This document shows positions 1 through 5,506 of a DNA stretch of 15,682 bases, in pieces. Location of the stretch: contig JANNLO010000096.1 of NCBI GenBank assembly GCA_031396835.1, positions 1 through 15,682 of the forward strand, given 5' to 3'. The position numbers were made by a program, and so were the translations under genes. Positions within the stretch are counted from its first letter, which is position 1. Each line of letters starts with the position of its first letter. This DNA is from Snowella sp031396835 (GTDB taxonomy: Bacteria > Cyanobacteriota > Cyanobacteriia > Cyanobacteriales > Microcystaceae). The notes beneath the pieces were generated by a model. That model saw nothing but the letters and a program-made list of their open reading frames with translations, ran no database searches and was not told the origin of the DNA.

Positions 1-348
1 TTGAATACCATTAGGAGCAGGAGTCCCATTGACATCTTGTAGTTGCAGTCCTAAAGGCAAACTCCAACCAGAAGCTAAAGTGATGTTATATTTTTCGCTT
101 GGACTGGAACCAACGTAAATCTTCTGGTTGTAACTTTTCCCAACGATCGCGCTTTCTACCTCTCCAGTGGGACGAGCATAGCCAATCGTGCTGAAGGGAA
201 TGGGTCGGTCATGTTGAGAGAGATTTCCAGTTTGTTGGCTTGAATCTGGAGCATCTTGGGCGATCGCTGGATAGGTGATACCTGTAAAGAGGAAAATAGA
301 CAATAGGGCTAAAATTCCTAATCGTAAGAATTGACGTTTGATCATCAT
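1..348 (-). CDS. Secreted protein with Ig-like fold, N-terminal part
   Basis: This is the first 116 codons of a gene whose 3' end lies beyond the left edge. Two ATGs stand in tandem at 348 and 345, and either could be the start. The first 31 residues form a classical Sec signal peptide: K4 and R5, a hydrophobic stretch (LGILALLSIFLFTG), then cleavage probably after AIA and before QD. The mature part is polar at first. It then shows a stretch ending in SGWSLPLGLQL followed by NGTPAPNG, which resembles putative-Ig (He_PIG type) domains, where an LPxGL motif is typical. The protein is therefore probably periplasmic or exported and may be a multi-domain surface protein. A copy of the cluster's shared leader (371-408) lies just upstream, linking it to the neighbouring genes. 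The signal peptide is seen; the Ig assignment is a family resemblance only. Confidence 0.7.
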   Translation of the reverse strand, partial: MMIKRQFLRLGILALLSIFLFTGITYPAIAQDAPDSSQQTGNLSQHDRPIPFSTIGYARPTGEVESAIVGKSYNQKIYVGSSPSEKYNITLASGWSLPLGLQLQDVNGTPAPNGIQ

Positions 349-370
349 TAACTCTGAGAAAATGCGCGGA

Positions 371-408
371 ACATTAGAATTATTGGTGTTGGATTTGAGA
401 GCGTGATC
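371..408 (-). repeat. Shared leader element, partial copy C
   Basis: On the minus strand this stretch reads GATCACGCTCTCAAATCC, then AACACCAATAATTCT. It matches the first half of leader B (2975-3065) at most positions. The second half, with the GAAACGTCTTATTAG core, is missing. It sits between the hydrolase stop codon and the start of the secreted-protein gene. Confidence 0.55.
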
Positions 409-417
409 ATCTTATTC

Positions 418-1491
418 TCAAGCCTTAATCAAAGCCTGAGAATTAGTAATCCCTAATCCCTGATATTTCGACATATAAGGAATTGTTTTAAAGGTTTTCA
501 AAGTCGAGAGTTCACCCAGATCAAACTGCTGATAATTTAACTCTAAGTAAGAGCGAACAAAAAACTTACGACGAGATAAGTCACTCAGCGCAGTCCAAAC
601 AGTGAATTCGGAATCTCCCTTGCCTTCTGGCGATGGATTGCTTGGATTTGGGGGATCGATTGTGATGTCTAAAGGACGATCAAAATTGTTCATCACATGA
701 GCAAGCATACAAACTGCTTCATCAGAAGTTTTTGCTTTTAGCGCAAATTGTGAATAATAGAGAGCCTTAATAAAACGACCTACGCTGGTATTAGAACCAG
801 GAATTACACTTGTAGCAATGCCGCTATCGGGTTGATTGATCTGAAGGGAATTAAACGTTGCTTGATTGCAATCAATATTGGATAAATTGGTGTAGTTGTT
901 CACGTTTGTAAGATGCCAAGAAAATTCAGGAGCATTAGTCATTACTCCCACTGGGTTATCATAAATACATTGTTTTCCTTGAAAATATTCGACCACAATA
1001 CTTGCACCAGTAGCATCATAAAAAGCACAGTGAAGAGGAGTCGTATTAGATGTTAAAGCCGCGAGAGGAGTGCAATAAATTAATTGCTGGCTTAAGGCAG
1101 TTTTAAGCTCGGCAACAGTTGTAAATTGTCCTAATGCCCAAGTGCCGATATCAATAAAAGCTAAAGAAGAAGGTATTTTATTTTCCTCTATGGTGGGGCC
1201 TTCGGTAAGAGTAAAAGCATTAGCTCCAAAATTTAAGCCAGCCTCATTTAAACCATGAACAACTTGTAAGTCTTGATAGGAATCTGTAGAAGCACTAGTC
1301 GATAAAGTAATGCCAATAAATGCTTGACTATTTTCGTAGGAAATTCCATTTTGACTAGAGGTAATTTGTGAGGTAAATTTTAAGCCTTTGGGATAATAAC
1401 TTACTTGCCAAGGCATTGCTCCAGCAAATTCCATTGTTCGTCCTACATAGGTGTTGGCTGAAGCATCGGTAAGGGAAAGTGATGTACACAT
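418..1491 (-). CDS. Linear amide C-N hydrolase (choloylglycine hydrolase / penicillin V acylase family)
   Basis: This is an N-terminal nucleophile hydrolase of 357 residues, near the usual family length. Members cleave linear amide bonds in bile salts, penicillin V or N-acyl homoserine lactones. Starting at ATG 1491 the protein begins MCTSLSLTD, so removing Met exposes Cys1, the catalytic nucleophile. Other expected residues are present in mature numbering: Arg17 and Glu20 in GRTMEF, the conserved Asn near 185 in MTNAP, and Arg238 in a SVGRF motif. The frame is open 31 codons further up, to 1584. That extension is not a signal peptide, would bury the nucleophile, and overlaps a copy of the shared intergenic leader, so 1491 is preferred. 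The protein is probably cytoplasmic. It lies just below the propeller-like gene and is likely co-transcribed with it. The family is secure; the substrate is unknown, with acyl-homoserine lactone or another N-acyl amide plausible. Confidence 0.88.
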   Translation of the reverse strand: MCTSLSLTDASANTYVGRTMEFAGAMPWQVSYYPKGLKFTSQITSSQNGISYENSQAFIGITLSTSASTDSYQDLQVVHGLNEAGLNFGANAFTLTEGPTIEENKIPSSLAFIDIGTWALGQFTTVAELKTALSQQLIYCTPLAALTSNTTPLHCAFYDATGASIVVEYFQGKQCIYDNPVGVMTNAPEFSWHLTNVNNYTNLSNIDCNQATFNSLQINQPDSGIATSVIPGSNTSVGRFIKALYYSQFALKAKTSDEAVCMLAHVMNNFDRPLDITIDPPNPSNPSPEGKGDSEFTVWTALSDLSRRKFFVRSYLELNYQQFDLGELSTLKTFKTIPYMSKYQGLGITNSQALIKA

Positions 1492-1501
1492 GAATTGTAT
1501 T

Positions 1502-1564
1502 CTCTGAATGTGAATTTTAGTTTGAGCAGATTTAATAGTTTGAGTTTTTGGGAGTGCGATCGCC
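1502..1564 (-). repeat. Shared leader element, copy D
   Basis: On the minus strand this runs from GCGATCGC through a CTCAAAC-rich stretch to GCTCAAACTAAAATTCACA. It aligns with leaders A and B over the segment ending AAAATTCACA. The GAAACGTCTTATTAG core is absent, so this copy may not hold its own promoter. It ends 10 nt before the preferred start of the hydrolase. Confidence 0.5.
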
Positions 1565-1591
1565 CTTCGTTCGGATTCCAACAAAAACAGC

Positions 1592-1626
1592 GATCGCCAT
1601 TGTAAATATTTCTGCTTAACTAGCTG
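1592..1626 (-). repeat. 35-bp direct repeat, copy 1
   Basis: This stretch is identical at all 35 positions to 3059-3093. It covers the stop codon and last codons of the propeller-like gene and the start of the following spacer, so it marks a duplicated gene end. Confidence 0.9.
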
Positions 1627-2920
1627 AATCAGCTACAACTCCAGCTAGACCAAAGCCAATAGCGGCAGGATCGTCTGTTAGCAATCCAAAGGTAAGCTCT
1701 GAAAGGCTAACAAGTTTGCCCCAAATGCTATGACTAGAAGATGTGCTAGCTATGTTTGGAATTAACGCCGCAGTCTCTGGAACATCCTCGTTATAGGCAA
1801 CGGAGTAATAATACAGTCCCGTTGATCCAGCATTTACTAACAGATGCAGGTTATTATCTGCACAGAGAGAGTAGGGAGAGCCTTGGACAATGTTACTCTG
1901 AAAAACATTTACTTTATTTAAAACGGGATCATAAGTGTAAATACTTCCCTCGGTCGTATTAGTTGCTGTTGACGAAGCTGGAACAGTTCCAATAAACAAA
2001 GCACCTTTGGAAAATTGCCCGCTCGGATCTGCATTATTGGGGTTGCTAGAGCCTACCAGAGATAAAATGAGTTGTGGTGTACTCTCACCGCTAGCATTCC
2101 AGACGGTTGTAGCAGTTGACTGTAGATTATTAATGGGATGAGAAAGCAGTGCCGTTTGAGTTGCTGTGTAAACCAGTTGATTTTGATAATCAACAACTGT
2201 GGCAGCACTATTATTAGTACCCCAAATTACTCCAGTGGCATTGGGTAGTATGCCGTTGTTGTCTGAAGAAATTGGAAAATAGAAAGAACCATTCTGGTCG
2301 CCTTGAGTTAATCCCGTCACAATTAGACTAGGGCTATTAGAGGTCAAGTAAGCCAATGTTAGAGATACAGCACAACCAGTTGTGGAGGTGTAATTTTTGT
2401 TAGCTCCTTCGTAAGAAAAAGAAGGTACTCCCTGAGCATTCCAAGTGACACTGTAGGTATAAAGATTGCCATTATTACCACCAACAAAGAGTAGATTCAG
2501 AGGAGGGTAATAAAGAACACTAGCCACAGTCGTATCAAAACTATCCACTTTTGTTGAATCAGAAATGTTGCCCGCAGCAAAGCTACTAGCACTAGAAGCA
2601 GGGGTAAAGGAGTAAAGCCATAAATTTTCTCCTGTTGAACCCGTCACAAAATAGTAAGGAGGATTTTGATTAACACCGCCATTTTGTTCATTGAGAATAA
2701 ACGCCACTGTTGATGTCGAATTGCCTCCTGCACTAATGTTGTAGGGAAAAGAACCTTGGTAGCTCGTTCCATTTGAGCTTGATGAAGAAGGTTGGATTTG
2801 ACCTGCCCCAATACCATTAGAAGTGGCACAAATGATAAAAGTTTGTCCTGCATAGGTTCCCGAAGTTGGCGTGAAAGCCTGAACGGTTTGATTATAGGGA
2901 AACGAAATGGAAGTACCCAT
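1616..2920 (-). CDS. Predicted beta-propeller-like protein, unknown function
   Basis: The 434-residue product has no signal peptide or clear membrane helix and is rich in Ser, Thr, Asn and Gly. At least five segments look like propeller blades, each with a hydrophobic strand, a short turn and an aromatic strand: FVTGSTGENLWLYSF, LLFVGGNNGNLYTYSV, VDYQNQLVYTATQ, GALFIGT with GSIYTYDP, and LHLLVNAGSTGLYYYSV. This suggests a repeat beta-propeller, as in YVTN or Kelch-like proteins, but no named family is recognised. The start begins MGTSISFP, and the small ORF at 3982-4056 begins with a similar TSIS sequence behind a matching leader. A candidate promoter lies 55 nt upstream. Its last codons lie in a 35-bp repeat. 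It is probably co-transcribed with the amide hydrolase below it. The coding call is firm; the fold is inferred. Confidence 0.75.
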   Translation of the reverse strand: MGTSISFPYNQTVQAFTPTSGTYAGQTFIICATSNGIGAGQIQPSSSSSNGTSYQGSFPYNISAGGNSTSTVAFILNEQNGGVNQNPPYYFVTGSTGENLWLYSFTPASSASSFAAGNISDSTKVDSFDTTVASVLYYPPLNLLFVGGNNGNLYTYSVTWNAQGVPSFSYEGANKNYTSTTGCAVSLTLAYLTSNSPSLIVTGLTQGDQNGSFYFPISSDNNGILPNATGVIWGTNNSAATVVDYQNQLVYTATQTALLSHPINNLQSTATTVWNASGESTPQLILSLVGSSNPNNADPSGQFSKGALFIGTVPASSTATNTTEGSIYTYDPVLNKVNVFQSNIVQGSPYSLCADNNLHLLVNAGSTGLYYYSVAYNEDVPETAALIPNIASTSSSHSIWGKLVSLSELTFGLLTDDPAAIGFGLAGVVADSAS

Positions 2921-2974
2921 AGTTGAAGTTGTCTTTTTATTTAGAAATGATTGTTTGACGAGTCCGTTTTTTTT

Positions 2975-2998
2975 GACTCTCTACTAATAAGACGTTTC
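2975..2998 (-). promoter_or_regulatory. Candidate ECF-type promoter in leader B
   Basis: On the minus strand GAAAC is followed after exactly 16 nt by GTCAAA. That matches the general layout of ECF promoters (a -35 with AAC and a -10 with GTC). The same arrangement recurs at 4110-4133. It lies 55 nt before the ATG at 2920. Assignment to the local sigma factor is inferred. Confidence 0.4.
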
Positions 2999-3065
2999 AA
3001 GGAAGCATTTTGTGAATTTTTTTTTGAACAGAATTATTAGGGTTAGATTTGAGAGGGAGATCGCC
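2975..3065 (-). repeat. Shared leader element, copy B
   Basis: This 91-bp element aligns almost end to end with 4110-4195. Common blocks in minus-strand order are GGCGATC, CAAATCTA, TAATAATTCT, AAAAATTCACAAA, GCTTCCT and GAAACGTCTTATTAGTAGA. Partial copies lie at 371-408 and 1502-1564. It is the 5' leader of the propeller-like gene. Confidence 0.8.
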
Positions 3066-3093
3066 ATTGTAAATATTTCTGCTTAACTAGCTG
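3059..3093 (-). repeat. 35-bp direct repeat, copy 2 (orphan gene end)
   Basis: Identical to 1592-1626, but here no open reading frame runs into it. On the minus strand GGTCTAGC precedes it, as it does at the end of the propeller-like gene, with 11 nt fewer in between. It therefore looks like the 3' remnant of a lost paralogue. Confidence 0.75.
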
Positions 3094-3262
3094 TTCGTTG
3101 CTAGACCAAGACGTTTTTGATAAATGATTGACGGTTTGCAAACTCAGTACGAACACAATTCTAATAAGGGCGATAATATTTGGTGGTCAGAAACAATTCT
3201 GATGAAGAAATTCCCCCTCAAAATTTAGCTTACTCTCCCTAATAAGTCCAACAAAACTTATC
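3094..3262. other. Spacer below the unknown 190-residue gene
   Basis: Together with leader B this makes a 342-bp gap without a supported gene. It contains two copies of the octamer CTTATTAG on the minus strand (3161-3168 and 3239-3246), which also forms the core of leaders A and B. I see no convincing hairpin terminator or ORF. Confidence 0.5.
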
Positions 3263-3835
3263 TCAGGAAGGATAATTGGCGACTAAACTCGTAACCTCAA
3301 CCTCTTCGGGTGTTAATCCATTAATCACGACATAGCCATTTAAGGTCATATTTGCATCCGCATTATTACCAGAAGCAAAGCCGCCTACACAAGACAAATC
3401 TACGTCCTCTGTAGCAATCGTATTTAAATAACACAAAGCCGAACCCCAGGGATAGGAGTAGGACGAATCATTCATATTAATCTGAACGTTCACATTGCTG
3501 TAATCTCCTGGCTGTTCATTGGTACTAACGGTCATTATTGTCGACATAACACCGGTTTTATTAGGCTCAGATTGTAAGAGAGTTTGAGCGAAAAGCTCAT
3601 TATTGGCAATCAGGGCAACATACTGGTATCCACCATCATTACAATCTTCGACGTTTGATGTAATGGTTAATGACTGCCCTGGTTGTAAGGTGTACTCTTG
3701 ATTAAGCGTAGCTGCACCTGAACCATTTGTATCGTTCCAGTTTAGATTTCCACTACCACCTATTCCCGTAATCGTTACTTCATTTTGGGTGTTGTTTGTC
3801 CAGGTCATTATAAATCCTAATGTTTGTTTGCTCAT
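3263..3835 (-). CDS. Unknown protein, probable beta-sandwich
   Basis: The preferred ATG at 3835 gives 190 residues beginning MSKQTLGF. The ATG three codons upstream (3844) is only 1 nt from an AAGGA motif, whereas the second is 10 nt away, so the second is chosen. There is no signal peptide or membrane helix. The first half is strand-rich and Asn/Gly/Thr-rich, with a WTNNTQNEVTITGI opening and a later LQPGQSLTITS segment. Cys residues occur near DCNDGG, ALCYLN and LSCVGG. The acidic C-terminal part contains GLTPEEVEVTSL. I do not recognise the family. The opening is faintly like small beta-sandwich cytolysins such as aegerolysins, but I cannot support that. It lies inside what looks like a broken tandem duplication, between leader A and the orphan gene end at 3059-3093. 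Confidence 0.75.
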   Translation of the reverse strand: MSKQTLGFIMTWTNNTQNEVTITGIGGSGNLNWNDTNGSGAATLNQEYTLQPGQSLTITSNVEDCNDGGYQYVALIANNELFAQTLLQSEPNKTGVMSTIMTVSTNEQPGDYSNVNVQINMNDSSYSYPWGSALCYLNTIATEDVDLSCVGGFASGNNADANMTLNGYVVINGLTPEEVEVTSLVANYPS

Positions 3836-3844
3836 TGCAATCAT

Positions 3845-3981
3845 TTCCTTTTTGAGTTTAAATTTATTACCAATAGACTAAGTAGGTAGTTGGAATTAAA
3901 TATCAAACATGGGGCGGGTAGGATGCGCGTCCACAGGCTAGAATCCTTTTCCACATCTGATAATTAATTAAGCCTACTTAT
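3845..3981. other. Spacer with inverted repeat and GC-rich patch
   Basis: An 8-bp inverted repeat, TAAGTAGG at 3879-3886 and CCTACTTA at 3973-3980, brackets a patch (about 3908-3938) that is much richer in G and C than its surroundings. It could be a structured leader RNA of the gene at 3263-3835 or a small insertion. Nothing codes here that I can support. Confidence 0.35.
3846..3850 (-). promoter_or_regulatory. Ribosome binding site deciding the start of 3263-3835
   Basis: AAGGA on the minus strand lies 10 nt before the ATG at 3835 but only 1 nt before the ATG at 3844. This favours the inner start. Confidence 0.55.
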
Positions 3982-4056
3982 TTAGAGACGAATCTCCCCA
4001 CTTGATAGAGATGGTGATGGGCTTGAAGGTGCGGGTAGCTTAGAAATAGAAGTCAT
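3982..4056 (-). CDS. 24-codon ORF behind leader A (possible gene remnant)
   Basis: ATG at 4056 opens a 24-codon frame ending in TAA at 3982-3984. The peptide begins MTSISKLPA and is Ser/Pro-rich. A full leader with a candidate promoter lies 54 nt upstream, at the same distance as for the propeller-like gene, whose product begins MGTSISFP. The simplest reading is the surviving 5' end of a truncated paralogue. A real short peptide is possible. I see no RiPP, toxin or signal-peptide hallmark. Confidence 0.4.
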   Translation of the reverse strand: MTSISKLPAPSSPSPSLSSGEIRL

Positions 4057-4109
4057 AGTGAAATTTGTTCTTGTTTACAATTGATGGGTGAATATTTGAA
4101 GGCTTTTTT

Positions 4110-4133
4110 GACCTTCTACTAATAAGACGTTTC
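4110..4133 (-). promoter_or_regulatory. Candidate ECF-type promoter in leader A
   Basis: GAAAC-N16-GTCAAA on the minus strand, with the same spacer start (GTCTTATTAGTAGA) as at 2975-2998. It lies 54 nt before the ATG at 4056. Confidence 0.4.
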
Positions 4134-4195
4134 GAGGAAGCAATTTGTGAATTTTTTCTTTGAGTAGAATTATTAGAAGTAGATTTGTGATCGCC
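4110..4195 (-). repeat. Shared leader element, copy A
   Basis: This 86-bp copy aligns with leader B over its full length with scattered mismatches and small gaps. It lies between the stop codon of the membrane-protein gene and the 24-codon ORF. Confidence 0.8.
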
Positions 4196-4218
4196 GAAAT
4201 TGTTAAAATCCCATGAAA

Positions 4219-4482
4219 TTAGGGTTGATTTTCGGCAAACTTTTGGGCCGCTTTTCCGCCGAAGGAAGCCGCTAAAAAAGCAAAGGTGATATTCGTCCCC
4301 ACCGAGCCAACTTCTTTACTATTAGCCAAGGTATAAGAACCAAAACAAATAGCCGCAACTAAAGCAATTAAGCTCATTAAGCGCATGGCAGAATTGTTGC
4401 CCAGGTGATCCTGTAAAAAACCCGCCGAAGAAGAGGGACTCGCATCAGGAGTTGTTACAGGGGTTGAGGAAGTGCTAACCAT
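4219..4482 (-). CDS. Small two-helix membrane protein
   Basis: From ATG 4482 this gives 87 residues: a Ser/Thr/Pro-rich N-terminus of about 30 residues, a first membrane segment (MRLMSLIALVAAICFGSYTLA), a short polar loop, a second hydrophobic stretch (NITFAFLAASFGG) and a short KAAQKFAE tail. The layout resembles phage holins and small cyanobacterial membrane proteins of unknown role; I cannot name a family. The frame is open to 4557, with ATG alternatives at 4497 and a TTG at 4557. The GAGA motif 9 nt before 4482, and a promoter-like motif at 4565-4592 that would leave no room for a leader before 4557, favour a start at 4482 or 4497. It lies directly below the sigma-factor gene and may be its target or partner. 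Confidence 0.65.
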   Translation of the reverse strand: MVSTSSTPVTTPDASPSSSAGFLQDHLGNNSAMRLMSLIALVAAICFGSYTLANSKEVGSVGTNITFAFLAASFGGKAAQKFAENQP

Positions 4483-4564
4483 AAAAAATTGTCTCATTAG
4501 GGAATTTTTTAGAGCTTTTACACAAGATTGAAGGAATTTTGGGAACATCACCAACAAAAACTTT

Positions 4565-4592
4565 GTACTGCCCTCTAAAGGTAAGACGGATC
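4565..4592 (-). promoter_or_regulatory. Diverged copy of the leader core, candidate promoter
   Basis: Between the sigma-factor stop and the membrane-protein gene the minus strand reads CCGTCTTACCTTTAGAGGG. This resembles the ACGTCTTATTAGTAGAGAG core of leader B. The GAAAC and GTCAAA ends are not conserved, so the call is weak. Confidence 0.3.
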
Positions 4593-4616
4593 AACCTAAT
4601 CATCTGTGAAAAGTTG

Positions 4617-5228
4617 TTACATTTCTTCATCAAGCTGGGACTTTAAGGATTTTTTCAGTTTTGCCCTCGCCTGTTCAACCCGTTTACGGGCATTGGCCTC
4701 AGTAATTTCTAAACGTTGAGCAATCTCTGGATAGGACAATTCTTCAATACACCGTAAAATAAAGGCTTGACGGAGCAGAAAGGGTAATTTTTTCATGGCT
4801 TGATTAACTGTTTCTTCGGTTTCTAAGGCGATCGCGTACTGATAGGGAGAAGGGCGATCAAGCATGGGAATCTCATTTTCTAAATCCTCTAGGTTTAAGC
4901 TAGGCCGTACAGAACGTTGTAAATCCAAACAAACACGATAACAAAGCTTCGTTAACCAACTCCTCACTTGTCGAATTTGATCGGCATACTGGGGTAATTT
5001 TCCATAAGCTTTCCACATGGCCAAGGTCAGAGCATCCTCCGCATCCGTCGTATTGTAGCCCATCCAACGCAAACAACAGCGATAGAGATAGTTTTTATGC
5101 GATAACCATAGTTGCCAGAAATCAGAGCAATTATTCTGGGTAATCAGACTTGAAGAAGGATGTTGAGAGCTATACCGACACAAATAGGTAGTTGCTGAGA
5201 CAGGACAAGTCAGCGAACGGTTTTCCAT
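4617..5228 (-). CDS. ECF-type RNA polymerase sigma factor
   Basis: The 203-residue protein has the two conserved domains of a group 4 (ECF) sigma factor. Sigma region 2 spans about residues 36-105 and includes NTTDAEDALTLAMWKAYGKL and a WLTKLCYRVCLDLQRS helix. Region 4 spans about 146-197, with a helix-turn-helix in LSYPEIAQRLEITEANARKR. No region 3 is present. An unusual N-terminal extension of about 35 residues contains Cys8, Cys17 and Cys34, with a Cys51-Cys52 pair just inside region 2, which could allow redox or metal sensing (inference). No recognisable anti-sigma gene is adjacent, unless the two-helix protein below plays that role. The start at 5228 has no strong ribosome binding site. 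Repeated promoter-like leaders downstream suggest that it controls the genes at 1-4482. Confidence 0.9.
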   Translation of the reverse strand: MENRSLTCPVSATTYLCRYSSQHPSSSLITQNNCSDFWQLWLSHKNYLYRCCLRWMGYNTTDAEDALTLAMWKAYGKLPQYADQIRQVRSWLTKLCYRVCLDLQRSVRPSLNLEDLENEIPMLDRPSPYQYAIALETEETVNQAMKKLPFLLRQAFILRCIEELSYPEIAQRLEITEANARKRVEQARAKLKKSLKSQLDEEM

Positions 5229-5506
5229 AATTCATAAAATTCGATGGTGGAGTGCAGAATTGCAACATATTGAAAAGGATTTATAAAATTATGAGGATTC
5301 AGCAGAAAAATATAGCTATTAGGGTAAAACCAGTTGTTTTCACCATCATATCCCTATTCATTGGGATTATGGAAAAAGATTGATTTCTGGACTATAGCCT
5401 ATAAATAAAATTTATGCGTCACTGAGGGAACTAGCGCGAGATCTCTGTCACAATAACTTATCTGAGACAAAATTACCTAAAAACTTATTTTTTGTTTATC
5501 TTTATT

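Noticed and set aside
3099..3116. AAACGTCTTGGTCTAG as another copy of the promoter core
   Set aside because: Only the first half matches the core; the second half fits the duplicated gene end. It may be a junction of both, so it is not called as a promoter.
3982..4056. RiPP or toxin peptide role for the 24-codon ORF
   Set aside because: There is no modification enzyme nearby and no precursor motif; a truncated gene start explains the matching leader and TSIS codons better.
5350..5367. ATCCC/GGGAT hairpin in the spacer between parB and the sigma gene
   Set aside because: The stem is only 5 bp with an 8-nt loop and no T-run, so it is not a credible terminator. The rest of the 278-bp spacer shows nothing clear.
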